From Kiritimatiellia bacterium (GTDB taxonomy: Bacteria > Verrucomicrobiota > Kiritimatiellia > RFP12 > UBA1067), in assembly GCA_017479035.1 (NCBI GenBank), contig JAFVCR010000208.1, forward strand, positions 1 through 8,710: a stretch of 8,710 nucleotides of DNA, read 5' to 3'. The notes below the pieces were generated by a model. That model was given only the letters and a program-made list of their open reading frames with translations, made no database searches and was not told the origin of the DNA. This document shows, piece by piece, positions 1 to 5,927 of this stretch. Every line of letters starts with the position of its first letter. The first letter of the stretch is position 1. Both the position numbers and the translations under genes were made by a program.

Positions 1-1
1 C

Positions 2-1396
2 AACATGTTCGAAAAGATGTACGAAATCTCCGAGAATCTCATCAAGGCGAATCTTGCATTCTGTTCCAATCTCTCGCAGGACGAATGGAAGCAGCATCGC
101 GGCGTTCCAGAGAAGCCCGGCGTGCCGTCTCCTTCACGCGATACATCCGTAGAGCGCAATCTCAAGATTTTCCGCGAAATGCGCGATGGCAAGTATGCCG
201 ATGGCGAATGGTGCCTGCGTGCGAAGATCGACATGGCATCGCCTAACATCCACATGCGCGATCCCGTTCTGTATCGCATCCGGCACGTTGCGCACTATCA
301 TCTGGGCGAGAAGTGGTGCATATATCCGATGTACGATTTCGCGCATCCGATAGAGGACGCGCTCGAAGGCGTTACGCATTCAATGTGCACGCTGGAGTTT
401 GAGGTGCACCGGCCGCTGTACGATTGGGTTGTGGACCGGCTGGACGAGATGGGGCTGCTGCCGGTGCGCAACGGCGTTAAAGTGCGCACGCAGCAGCGCG
501 AGTTCGCGCGTTTGAATATCACGCACACGGTGATGTCCAAACGGCTATTGCTGCAACTTGTGAGCGAAGGTCATGTGGCCGGCTGGGACGATCCGCGCAT
601 GCCAACCGTGTGCGGAATGCGCCGGCGCGGCTACACTCCCGGCGCGATACGCGAGTTCTGCGAACGTGTGGGAGTGTCGAAATACGAAAGCGAAACAGAC
701 CCCGCACTCCTTGAATGGTGCGTGCGCGAAGACTTGAACAAAACCGCATTGCGCCGCATGGCGGTGCTCGATCCAATAAAGGTTGTCATTGAGAATTGGC
801 CGGCGGACGAAGAGCGCGACGTGGAAACGCCAAACAATCCGCTCGACGAAGCGGCGGGGATGCGCAAGATTGCGTTCGGGCGCGAGATATACATCGAGCG
901 AGCCGACTTCATGGAGGTGCCGGAGAAAAAGTTTTTCCGTCTCGCGCCAGATCGCGAAGTGCGGCTGCGCGGCGCGTGCATAATAAAAGCGATTGGATAC
1001 GAAAAGGATGCCGCAGGGAATATAACGCTGGTGCGCGCAACGTGGGATGAAGGTTCGTGGGGAGGCAATGCGTCCGACGGCCGCAAGATAAAAGGCACTA
1101 TCCACTGGGTTTCCGCCGCTCGTGGCGTGAATGCGAAAGTGCGGCTCTATTCGCCGCTTTTCACGGAGAAAGATCCTCTCAAGGACGGACCTGCGGAATT
1201 CCTAAAATACATGAACCGCGATTCGTTGCAGGAAGTGGACGCGGTGGTGGAGCCAATGCTTGCCGCCGCCGCGCCTGGCGAACGTTTCCAGTTCGAGCGC
1301 ACGGGATATTTCGTGGCCGACGAAAAAGACCACTCGCCGGAACATCCCGTTTTCAATCGCACCGTAACACTCAAAGATTCCTACAAGCCCGCGTGA
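2..1396 (+). CDS. glnS: Glutaminyl-tRNA synthetase, 5' partial
   Basis: Class Ib GlnRS, which charges tRNA-Gln directly with glutamine in the cytoplasm using ATP. The first complete codon is at 2 and the frame is open to the window edge. The Met at 5 aligns to an internal position (about residue 104 of the E. coli enzyme, by memory), so the Rossmann half with the HIGH motif lies outside. Visible family signatures, in order: CLRAKIDMASPNIHMRDPVLYR, IYPMYDFAHPIEDALEGVTHS, the KMSKS-equivalent VMSKR, GWDDPRMPTVCGMRRRGY, and the C-terminal anticodon-binding beta-barrels with DGRKIKGTIHWVSAA and FERTGYF, ending PVFNRTVTLKDSYKPA. The C-terminus matches the usual family end, so the 3' end is complete. 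The stop TGA overlaps an ATG (TGATG at 1394-1398) in the frame of the next gene, suggesting translational coupling. Recognition is secure. It is GlnRS rather than the non-discriminating GluRS because of the DPRMPT region and the full two-barrel C-terminus. Confidence 0.96.
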   Translation, partial: NMFEKMYEISENLIKANLAFCSNLSQDEWKQHRGVPEKPGVPSPSRDTSVERNLKIFREMRDGKYADGEWCLRAKIDMASPNIHMRDPVLYRIRHVAHYHLGEKWCIYPMYDFAHPIEDALEGVTHSMCTLEFEVHRPLYDWVVDRLDEMGLLPVRNGVKVRTQQREFARLNITHTVMSKRLLLQLVSEGHVAGWDDPRMPTVCGMRRRGYTPGAIREFCERVGVSKYESETDPALLEWCVREDLNKTALRRMAVLDPIKVVIENWPADEERDVETPNNPLDEAAGMRKIAFGREIYIERADFMEVPEKKFFRLAPDREVRLRGACIIKAIGYEKDAAGNITLVRATWDEGSWGGNASDGRKIKGTIHWVSAARGVNAKVRLYSPLFTEKDPLKDGPAEFLKYMNRDSLQEVDAVVEPMLAAAAPGERFQFERTGYFVADEKDHSPEHPVFNRTVTLKDSYKPA

Positions 1397-1437
1397 TGCG
1401 ACGGCGTATAAATGCAATTGCGATGGACAGGGACGGA

Positions 1438-2220
1438 ATGCAGAAGTATCTCGACATAATCGAGAAAACCCTTGCGGAGGAACTTGCGAATCTCCCGGAA
1501 GGTAGGGAGAAGATTCTCGGCGAGGCAATGCGTTATGGCGTGGGCGCGGGCGGCAAACGCATTCGGCCCGTGCTTGCGTTGGCTGCGGCAGAGGCGGCAG
1601 GAGGCGGCGCGGAAGACGCAAAATATGCTGCGGCAGCAATCGAATTCCTGCACAACTACACACTGATACACGACGATCTCCCCGCGATGGACAATGACAC
1701 CATGCGACGCGGCAAGCCAAGCGTATGGGCGAAATTCGGCGAAGCAAATGCGATCCTCGCCGCAGACGCATTGCAGGCGTTGGCGTTTGCCACGCTTGCA
1801 AAGTCAAAAGGCGACACGGCAAAACTGCTTTCCGCGTTCGGCGCGGCGGGCGTAGGAGTGGTGGCGGGGCAGATCGAGGATATAGCACGCGGCGATATAG
1901 ATTTCGTTTTCGCGCACAAGACTGCGGATCTCTTTATATGCGCCGCAAAAGCGGGGGCGATCGCTGCGGGAGCAGACGATGCCTGTGCAGCCGCGTTGGG
2001 AGAGTATGCGTTCCATTTGGGCATGGCGTTTCAATACGAAGACGATCTCCTGGATGGCGATGATGGTGCTTTTTCCAGCCTGTCCACAATGTCCACCGCA
2101 GAGGTGGAGGCGGCGATAGCCCGCCATAGCGCGGCTGCTTTGGCGGCGTTGGACAATTTGCCTGGGGAGGTCTCCTTCCTGCGCGTGTTGGCGGCGCGGC
2201 TTGCAGAGCGCAAGGAATGA
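1438..2220 (+). CDS. ispA: Short-chain (E)-prenyl diphosphate synthase (farnesyl/geranylgeranyl type)
   Basis: Head-to-tail condensation of IPP onto DMAPP/GPP to give FPP (or GGPP), cytoplasmic, feeding quinone and undecaprenyl synthesis. About 260 residues, short against about 295-300 for IspA. Motifs in order: GVGAGGKRIRPVL (IPP-binding GGKR), LIHDDLPAMDND (first Asp-rich motif, bacterial DDxxxxD type), RRGKPSVW, KFGEANAILAADALQALAF, AGQIEDI, AHKTADL (catalytic Lys) and FQYEDDLLD (second Asp-rich motif). Tyr at -5 from the first Asp-rich motif resembles FPP synthases. Odd: after DDLLD the GDTxxxGKxxGxD...GK(S/T)TYP loop is about 14 residues shorter and lacks its conserved lysine. Start choice: ATG 1438 has AGGG (1428-1431) six bases upstream. 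ATG 1423 and ATG 1396 (overlapping the glnS stop) are in frame but have no visible Shine-Dalgarno. Product chain length cannot be settled from sequence. Confidence 0.9.
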   Translation: MQKYLDIIEKTLAEELANLPEGREKILGEAMRYGVGAGGKRIRPVLALAAAEAAGGGAEDAKYAAAAIEFLHNYTLIHDDLPAMDNDTMRRGKPSVWAKFGEANAILAADALQALAFATLAKSKGDTAKLLSAFGAAGVGVVAGQIEDIARGDIDFVFAHKTADLFICAAKAGAIAAGADDACAAALGEYAFHLGMAFQYEDDLLDGDDGAFSSLSTMSTAEVEAAIARHSAAALAALDNLPGEVSFLRVLAARLAERKE

Positions 2221-2222
2221 CG

Positions 2223-2603
2223 ATGATCGAAAATTTCAAAATGTGCTGGCGCAAGGCGTTCGTATGGCGTGGCCGAGCCGACAGGCGGGAGTTCTGGTTG
2301 TACTTCGCCTTGAATGTGGCGGTGCAGTGCATTTTGATTTTCGCATCACTGCTGACCGGCAACAACGGTTTCATATTGCTTGCGTTATTGGCTTATTGCA
2401 CTGCATCGATTTTCCCCACGATTGCCGTGATAGTGCGGCGCTACCATGATACGAACAAGAATGCGTGGTGGCTTATCGTATATCCATTCCTGCCAGTAGT
2501 GTTGCACCTATATCAGTTCATGGATTTGCCGCTATTCATACTGTTCGTACTGATGATGTGCGAGCGCGGCACACCTGGCGAGAATGCATACGGCAAGGCA
2601 TGA
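2223..2603 (+). CDS. DUF805 family inner-membrane protein
   Basis: Small integral membrane protein of the DUF805 family (YhaH/YhaI-like); its molecular function is unknown. About 126 residues. N-terminal FVWRGRADRREFW matches the family's 'F..RGRasRkEFW' opening. RRYHDTNKNAWW matches the central 'RRLHDtgrSGWW' signature, and GTPGENAYGKA the C-terminal 'GtpG.N.yG' end. Four hydrophobic segments are visible at roughly residues 23-45, 50-71, 81-99 and 102-112. Start choice: two in-frame ATGs exist, 2217 (ATGA overlap with the ispA stop) and 2223. AAGGA (2212-2216) abuts the first but sits an ideal six bases before the second, so 2223 is preferred. Tight spacing to ispA argues for co-translation; a functional link to isoprenoid metabolism would be speculation. 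Family assignment is confident. Confidence 0.88.
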   Translation: MIENFKMCWRKAFVWRGRADRREFWLYFALNVAVQCILIFASLLTGNNGFILLALLAYCTASIFPTIAVIVRRYHDTNKNAWWLIVYPFLPVVLHLYQFMDLPLFILFVLMMCERGTPGENAYGKA

Positions 2604-2678
2604 AGCAAGAGCGTTCGCGCATGCCGGACAGCAATCTAGTGCAAACAGCCCCGCTTTGCCGATAAAAGCAACAGGCAA

Positions 2679-2832
2679 GTCTCACAAAACAGTCCAGCGC
2701 GTCCCCAAAACGTCCCCAAGGGGTCTCGAAGAGGAGAGAGGGAAGTCTCCAATATCAGAGACTAGGCTCTCTCGTTTGAGAGACCCGGCTCTCTTGCGTT
2801 AGAGACTAGGCGGACTTGTTTTGGAGACTTAC
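2679..2832. repeat. Seven-unit 22-bp tandem array with GTCTC/GAGAC dyads
   Basis: Seven consecutive 22-bp units start at 2679, 2701, 2723, 2745, 2767, 2789 and 2811. Position 1-5 of the units reads GTCTC, GTCCC, GTCTC, GTCTC, CTCTC, CTCTC, CGGAC. Position 14-18 reads GAGAC in units 4, 5, 6 and 7 and GAGAG in unit 3. The two arms are reverse complements separated by eight variable bases and followed by four (TAGG in units 4 and 6, CCGG in unit 5). Units 1 and 2 instead carry CAAAAC and a second GTCC/CCCC block. Unit 7, read on the minus strand (GTCTCCAAAACAAGTCC), is an inverted near-copy of unit 1 (GTCTCACAAAACAGTCC). The flanking 22-bp steps (from 2657 and from 2833) lack the arms, so the array is bounded. 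It is not CRISPR (period too short, no long identical repeat) and matches no REP/ERIC-type element I can name. Confidence 0.85.
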
Positions 2833-2845
2833 CGGGGTAAAATCG

Positions 2846-2903
2846 TTTTCTTGGCGGAGGAAATTGCAAAAAACGGCGCATTTCCCGTATTTTCTTGCCG
2901 GGG
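2846..2903. repeat. Direct repeat pair TTTTCTTGSCGGRG
   Basis: TTTTCTTGGCGGAG at 2846-2859 recurs as TTTTCTTGCCGGGG at 2890-2903 (12 of 14 identical), and both are followed within a few bases by TTGC. The offset is 44 bases, twice the 22-bp period of the adjacent array. CTTACCGGGG at 2828-2837 and CTTGCCGGGG at 2894-2903 are likewise 66 bases apart (three periods). Likely a decayed continuation or a second binding-site set; function unknown. Confidence 0.45.
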
Positions 2904-3012
2904 AGGTTGCGTCAGACGGTGCGGCAGCATAAGATCTGTTTACATATTATGTAATTGGCATTGTTTTACAATAGAGTTTACAGATATGGGGCATTATTTT
3001 GATACTATTTTA

Positions 3013-3041
3013 TTGCGTTGCGGCACTCGATATGCTATAAT
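3013..3041 (+). promoter_or_regulatory. Extended -10 promoter of the sigma-54 activator gene
   Basis: A perfect TATAAT (3036-3041) is preceded by TG one base away (TGCTATAAT, 3033-3041), the extended -10 arrangement, with a weak -35 TTGCGT (3013-3018) at a 17-base spacer in AT-rich DNA. The start site expected 6-8 bases downstream falls at about 3047-3049, next to or on the ATG at 3050. There is no Shine-Dalgarno between, so the transcript is predicted to be leaderless or nearly so. Confidence 0.65.
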
Positions 3042-3049
3042 AGTTTTAC

Positions 3050-3250
3050 ATGAGCACCAAATTGGCACTAGAGATACCTGTTTTACAGGAAATTACCGCT
3101 GCAATCGTCCGAGAACGCAATATACGGCGGTTGTTGGAGCAGATTCTTGCAATTCTCGAACGCCGCATGGGCATGTTGCGCGGCACGTTCACACTGTTGG
3201 AGGGGGATGAACTTTCCATTGCGGCATCGCACGGGCTTGACGCGGAATAA
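3050..3250 (+). pseudogene. Sigma-54 activator, N-terminal GAF fragment (ends at in-frame TAA)
   Basis: First 66 codons of a 506-codon NifA-type regulator gene that runs in a single frame to 4570. The residues LQEITAAIVRERNIRRLLEQILAILERRMGM...GTFTLLEGDELSIAASHGLDAE are the first half of a GAF sensor domain as found in NifA-like proteins. Translation then meets TAA at codon 67 (3248-3250) and again at codon 73 (3266-3268). Between and after them the family sequence continues without a shift: AALGR, stop, RKGDGITGHVAQTGRAHVV. By comparison with the family pattern 'HGLxxEExxxGRYxxGEGITG' the lost residues are most likely Glu and Tyr. Unless the stops are read through, the product is only a 66-residue half-domain. 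Start ATG 3050 follows a strong promoter with no Shine-Dalgarno. A sequencing or consensus error is possible. Confidence 0.75.
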
Positions 3251-3322
3251 GCCGCACTTGGGCGCTAACGCAAGGGCGATGGCATCACCGGCCATGTCGC
3301 GCAGACGGGGCGTGCGCATGTC

Positions 3323-4570
3323 GTGCGAGACATTCACAAGGATTCGCGTTTTCTCAACCGCACTGGCGCTCGCGACGACAAAAAGCCCACCGCGTTCATC
3401 TGTGTTCCGTTGGTGCATCTCGGCCAAGTGATAGGCACGCTTTCAATCGACCGCTATTTCCACGGCGAAGATGATATTCTCGAAAAGGATGTGGCGTTGC
3501 TTGAAATCATCGCAAACATCACTGCGGATGCCGCATCGGTTCTTCTTGAAGAGCGCGAAGAGCGCGAGACCCTGCTCGAGGAAAACCGCAAGTTGCGCAA
3601 TCTCCTCTCCGGCAATCCCGGCGAGATGATCGGCAACTGCCGTGAAATGCGCGCCGTTTACGAACAGATACACCAAGTCGCGGCAAGCGATGCCACGGTG
3701 CTGGTACGCGGAGCGAGCGGCACTGGCAAGGAACTGGTGGCGCGCGCAATCCAGCGGTTTTCCCTCCGCAAAGACAAACCGTTCATCACGCTCAACTGTG
3801 CCGCGTTGCCGGAAAATCTGGTGGAAAGCGAACTTTTCGGGCATGAGAAGGGGGCTTTCACCGGGGCGGTTACGCGCCGGATAGGACGCGCCGAGGCTGC
3901 GGACGGCGGAACGCTTTTCCTGGATGAAATCGGCGATTTGACGATCCCCATACAAGTCAAATTGCTGCGTTTCCTGCAAGAGCGCACATTCTCCCGCGTC
4001 GGCTCAAACGAAGAACTCCATTCGGACGTACGTTTCATCGCGGCCACGTCGCGGAATCTCGAAGACCTCATGGCAAAGAAACTGTTTCGAGAGGATCTTT
4101 ATTACCGGTTGAGCGTGTTCCCCATACAAATGCCAGATCTCGCACATCGCACCGGGGATATAATCCTCCTTGCAGAGCATTTCATGGGCAAGATGAACGT
4201 CAAATACTCCAAGAACGTCACGAAACTCTCAATGCCCGCCGTGAACATGCTCCTCGCATACCAGTGGCCGGGGAATGTCCGCGAACTCGAAAACTGCATC
4301 GAACGCGCAGTTCTCACAGCCACGGACGATACGATTCGCGGATACAATCTCCCTCCGTCGCTCCAAAACGACGATTACGGCGATGAACGCCTTGATTCGT
4401 ACGAGTCTGTGAAGACGCTTGACGAGCAACTCCGCGTTTTCGAGAAGCGCGTGATGGAGGAGGCGTTGCGCCGGCACAAGGGCAATCGTTCCGCCGCCGG
4501 ACGGGAACTTGGCATTTCGCCGCGCATGATGAACTACCGCTTGAACCGCCTCGGCATAAACAACAACTGA
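3323..4570 (+). CDS. NifA-type sigma-54-dependent transcriptional activator (downstream part of the interrupted gene)
   Basis: Bacterial enhancer-binding protein that uses ATP hydrolysis to open RNA polymerase-sigma-54 complexes. Numbering is from ATG 3050. The rest of the GAF domain runs to about residue 165 (FICVPLVHLGQVIGTLSIDR), followed by a charged coiled-coil linker about 165-188. The AAA+ domain starts at MIGNCREMRAVY (193), with Walker A GASGTGKE (221-228), the sigma-54 contact loop GAFTGA (268-273), Walker B LFLDE (289-293), sensor I RFIAATSRN, FREDLYYRLSVFPI and WPGNVRELENCIERAVL. A Fis-type helix-turn-helix fills the last 40 residues (HKGNRSAAGRELGISPRMMNYRL). All catalytic motifs are intact. 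The first start in this frame after the stops is GTG 3323, which splits the GAF. ATG 3626 would give a PspF-like protein of about 314 residues without a sensor. The stop lies 12 bases from the convergent DUF486 stop. The target regulon is unknown; NifA-like here means architecture, not nitrogen fixation. Confidence 0.88.
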   Translation: MRDIHKDSRFLNRTGARDDKKPTAFICVPLVHLGQVIGTLSIDRYFHGEDDILEKDVALLEIIANITADAASVLLEEREERETLLEENRKLRNLLSGNPGEMIGNCREMRAVYEQIHQVAASDATVLVRGASGTGKELVARAIQRFSLRKDKPFITLNCAALPENLVESELFGHEKGAFTGAVTRRIGRAEAADGGTLFLDEIGDLTIPIQVKLLRFLQERTFSRVGSNEELHSDVRFIAATSRNLEDLMAKKLFREDLYYRLSVFPIQMPDLAHRTGDIILLAEHFMGKMNVKYSKNVTKLSMPAVNMLLAYQWPGNVRELENCIERAVLTATDDTIRGYNLPPSLQNDDYGDERLDSYESVKTLDEQLRVFEKRVMEEALRRHKGNRSAAGRELGISPRMMNYRLNRLGINNN

Positions 4571-4582
4571 CGAATGCGCATA

Positions 4583-4942
4583 TCACAGACGGGAACGGTT
4601 CACGAAATATACCGCGCCCACCATGCAGAGAAACGCCCACAGATAGTCCCAGCGCCATTTCTCGCCCATGAACAGGATCATGAACGGCACGAATACGCAA
4701 ACCGTTATCACCTCCTGCGCTATCTTCAACTGCGCCACGTTCATGCCGGCACTTGCACCGATTCTATTTGCCGGCACTGCGATGGAATACTCCACAAGCG
4801 CGATGAGCCAGCTGGCCAAGACGATGGCGGCAAGCGGCCACGATGCCGCGCCGGGTTTTTGCATGCGCAAGTGCCAATACCACGCAAACGTCATGAAGAC
4901 GTTGCTTGCGCACAACATTGCAATTGCCAGTATCGCTTTCAC
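4583..4942 (-). CDS. DUF486 (DMT-superfamily-like) small membrane protein
   Basis: About 119-residue integral membrane protein of the DUF486 family, related to the drug/metabolite transporter fold; substrate and function are unknown. Signatures: SNVFMTFAWYWHL near the N-terminus, SWLIALVEYSIAVPANRIG in the middle, and AQLKIAQEVITVCVFVPF, all close to the family pattern. Four hydrophobic helices are visible at about residues 3-23, 35-57, 71-93 and 98-115. The start is GTG (4942-4940), supported by GAGGG (plus-strand complement at 4949-4953) six bases upstream; the nearby ATG is out of frame. It begins one base after the xerC stop, so it is the last gene of the topA-xerC operon. It ends 12 bases from the convergent activator gene, with no visible terminator hairpin between. 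Family identification is confident. Confidence 0.88.
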   Translation of the reverse strand: MKAILAIAMLCASNVFMTFAWYWHLRMQKPGAASWPLAAIVLASWLIALVEYSIAVPANRIGASAGMNVAQLKIAQEVITVCVFVPFMILFMGEKWRWDYLWAFLCMVGAVYFVNRSRL

Positions 4943-4943
4943 C

Positions 4944-5921
4944 TCATGCCCTCGGATGCGCCTTTGCGTATATGTCCTTTAAATGTTCCACGCTCACGTG
5001 CGTGTAAATCTGCGTGGTGGCCACGGATGCGTGGCCGAGCATCTCCTGCACGGTGCGCAGATCGGCACCAGCATCCAGCAAATGCGTGGCAAAGGAATGG
5101 CGCAACTTGTGCGGGGTGATGTCCGCCGGAAGCCCGGCAAGCGCGAGATACTTTTTCATGCGCCGTTCTGCATCGCGGCTGGACATTGCCGCTCCTCTCC
5201 CCGAAAGGAAAACGCTTGCCCCGGACGACACATCCATCCCCAATGCTTCTGCGGCTTCGCGCATGCGCACTATCGCGGCAAGTGCTTTTTTGCCCAGTAT
5301 GCAGAGGCGTTCTTTCGAGCCTTTGCCCATTGCCACCGCCGCGCCGCGTGCAAGATCCATCTTTTCCCACTTCATGCCTACGGCCTCGGCTATACGGCAG
5401 CCCGTGGAATACAGAAACTCGAACAGTGCCGCATCGCGGAAGTATCCGTATCGTGCAGCACCGTGCATTTTCGCGCCGTCTTTCTTTGCACGCTCCTTGT
5501 ATTCCTTCATCGGCGCATCGAGGAATTTCTTTATGTCGTCCACATTGAGAATTCGCGGCAGACTCTTGGCTTTGCGAGGCCCGCGTAAATTGGCGAACGG
5601 ATCTGCCGCAGCAAGCATTTCGCGCATCATGTAGCGGTAGAAACTCCTCATGCTGGCAAGTTTTCTGCACACGGTGGCACTCGATGCACCAGTCCGCGAA
5701 AATGCCATGAGAAACTCGCGTGCATCCTCTTCGCTCACCTGCACCCATCGAAACGGCGCTTCGCCGTCGGCACCCCATCTAAATGCAATGAACTGTGCAA
5801 TATCCTGCAAATACCCTGCGGCGGTCAAGCGTGATGTGTTCTTCTCCGCAAGCAGGTGTGCGTGGAATGCGCGCACTGCTTGATCCGTCAGCGGAAGGGG
5901 ATGTGTAGGCAGCGTTTCCAT
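4944..5921 (-). CDS. xerC: Tyrosine recombinase XerC/XerD
   Basis: Site-specific recombinase acting at dif to resolve chromosome dimers, normally as a XerC-XerD heterotetramer with FtsK. 325 residues, slightly longer than the usual 295-300. N-terminal SAM-like core-binding domain about 10-105 (FHAHLLAEKNTSRLTAAGYLQDI). The catalytic domain carries the full hexad: R176 (STGCRIAEA), K200 (MGKGSKER), H271 and R274 (TPHKLRHSFATHLLDAG), H297 (LGHAS) and nucleophile Y306 (TQIYTHVS). The extra length includes a Lys-rich insertion about residues 140-160 between the domains. The ATG lies six bases after the topA TAA stop in the same frame. AAAAAGAAG at the end of topA is the only purine-rich upstream stretch. 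The topA-xer neighbourhood resembles the Bacillus topA-gid-xerC cluster and favours XerC, but XerC and XerD cannot be separated reliably here. A phage integrase is unlikely given the size and context. Confidence 0.93.
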   Translation of the reverse strand: METLPTHPLPLTDQAVRAFHAHLLAEKNTSRLTAAGYLQDIAQFIAFRWGADGEAPFRWVQVSEEDAREFLMAFSRTGASSATVCRKLASMRSFYRYMMREMLAAADPFANLRGPRKAKSLPRILNVDDIKKFLDAPMKEYKERAKKDGAKMHGAARYGYFRDAALFEFLYSTGCRIAEAVGMKWEKMDLARGAAVAMGKGSKERLCILGKKALAAIVRMREAAEALGMDVSSGASVFLSGRGAAMSSRDAERRMKKYLALAGLPADITPHKLRHSFATHLLDAGADLRTVQEMLGHASVATTQIYTHVSVEHLKDIYAKAHPRA

Positions 5922-5927
5922 GAAGGT

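Larger units (their letters stand above)
2604..3049. other. Non-coding gap between DUF805 gene and sigma-54 activator
   Basis: About 446 bases without a believable gene. Short open frames here have unlikely composition and no family resemblance. It contains, in order: about 75 bases with only a weak stem (2641-2645 with 2655-2659, no U-tract), the seven-unit 22-bp array (2679-2832), a pair of related direct repeats (2846-2859 and 2890-2903), and an AT-rich stretch from about 2931 with repeated GTTT(T)ACA words and the promoter ahead of the activator gene. No classical rho-independent terminator is visible after the DUF805 gene; the structured array could serve that role, but this is inference. 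Confidence 0.75.

Noticed and set aside
1057..1437. Upstream extension of the ispA frame inside glnS
   Set aside because: It overlaps well-conserved glnS codons, has shadow composition, and IspA homology begins only at about 1438.
2679..2832. CRISPR array
   Set aside because: The period is 22 bases, only 5-6 base arms are conserved, there are no 25-40 base identical repeats, and no cas genes are present.
2956..2970. Sigma-54 (-24/-12) promoter TGGCA...TTACA
   Set aside because: The GG to GC distance is one base short and the -12 element lacks the near-invariant GC. A similar TTGGCAC at 3062-3068 has no -12 element and is inside coding sequence.
2821..3210. Open frame of 129 codons across the activator promoter
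   Set aside because: Runs through repeats, AT-rich promoter DNA and the start of the GAF coding region in another frame; Cys/Arg-rich with no recognisable domain.
3250..3323. Frameshift as the cause of the split activator gene
   Set aside because: Both pieces are in the same frame and the intervening codons continue the GAF pattern without insertion or deletion; only stop codons intervene.
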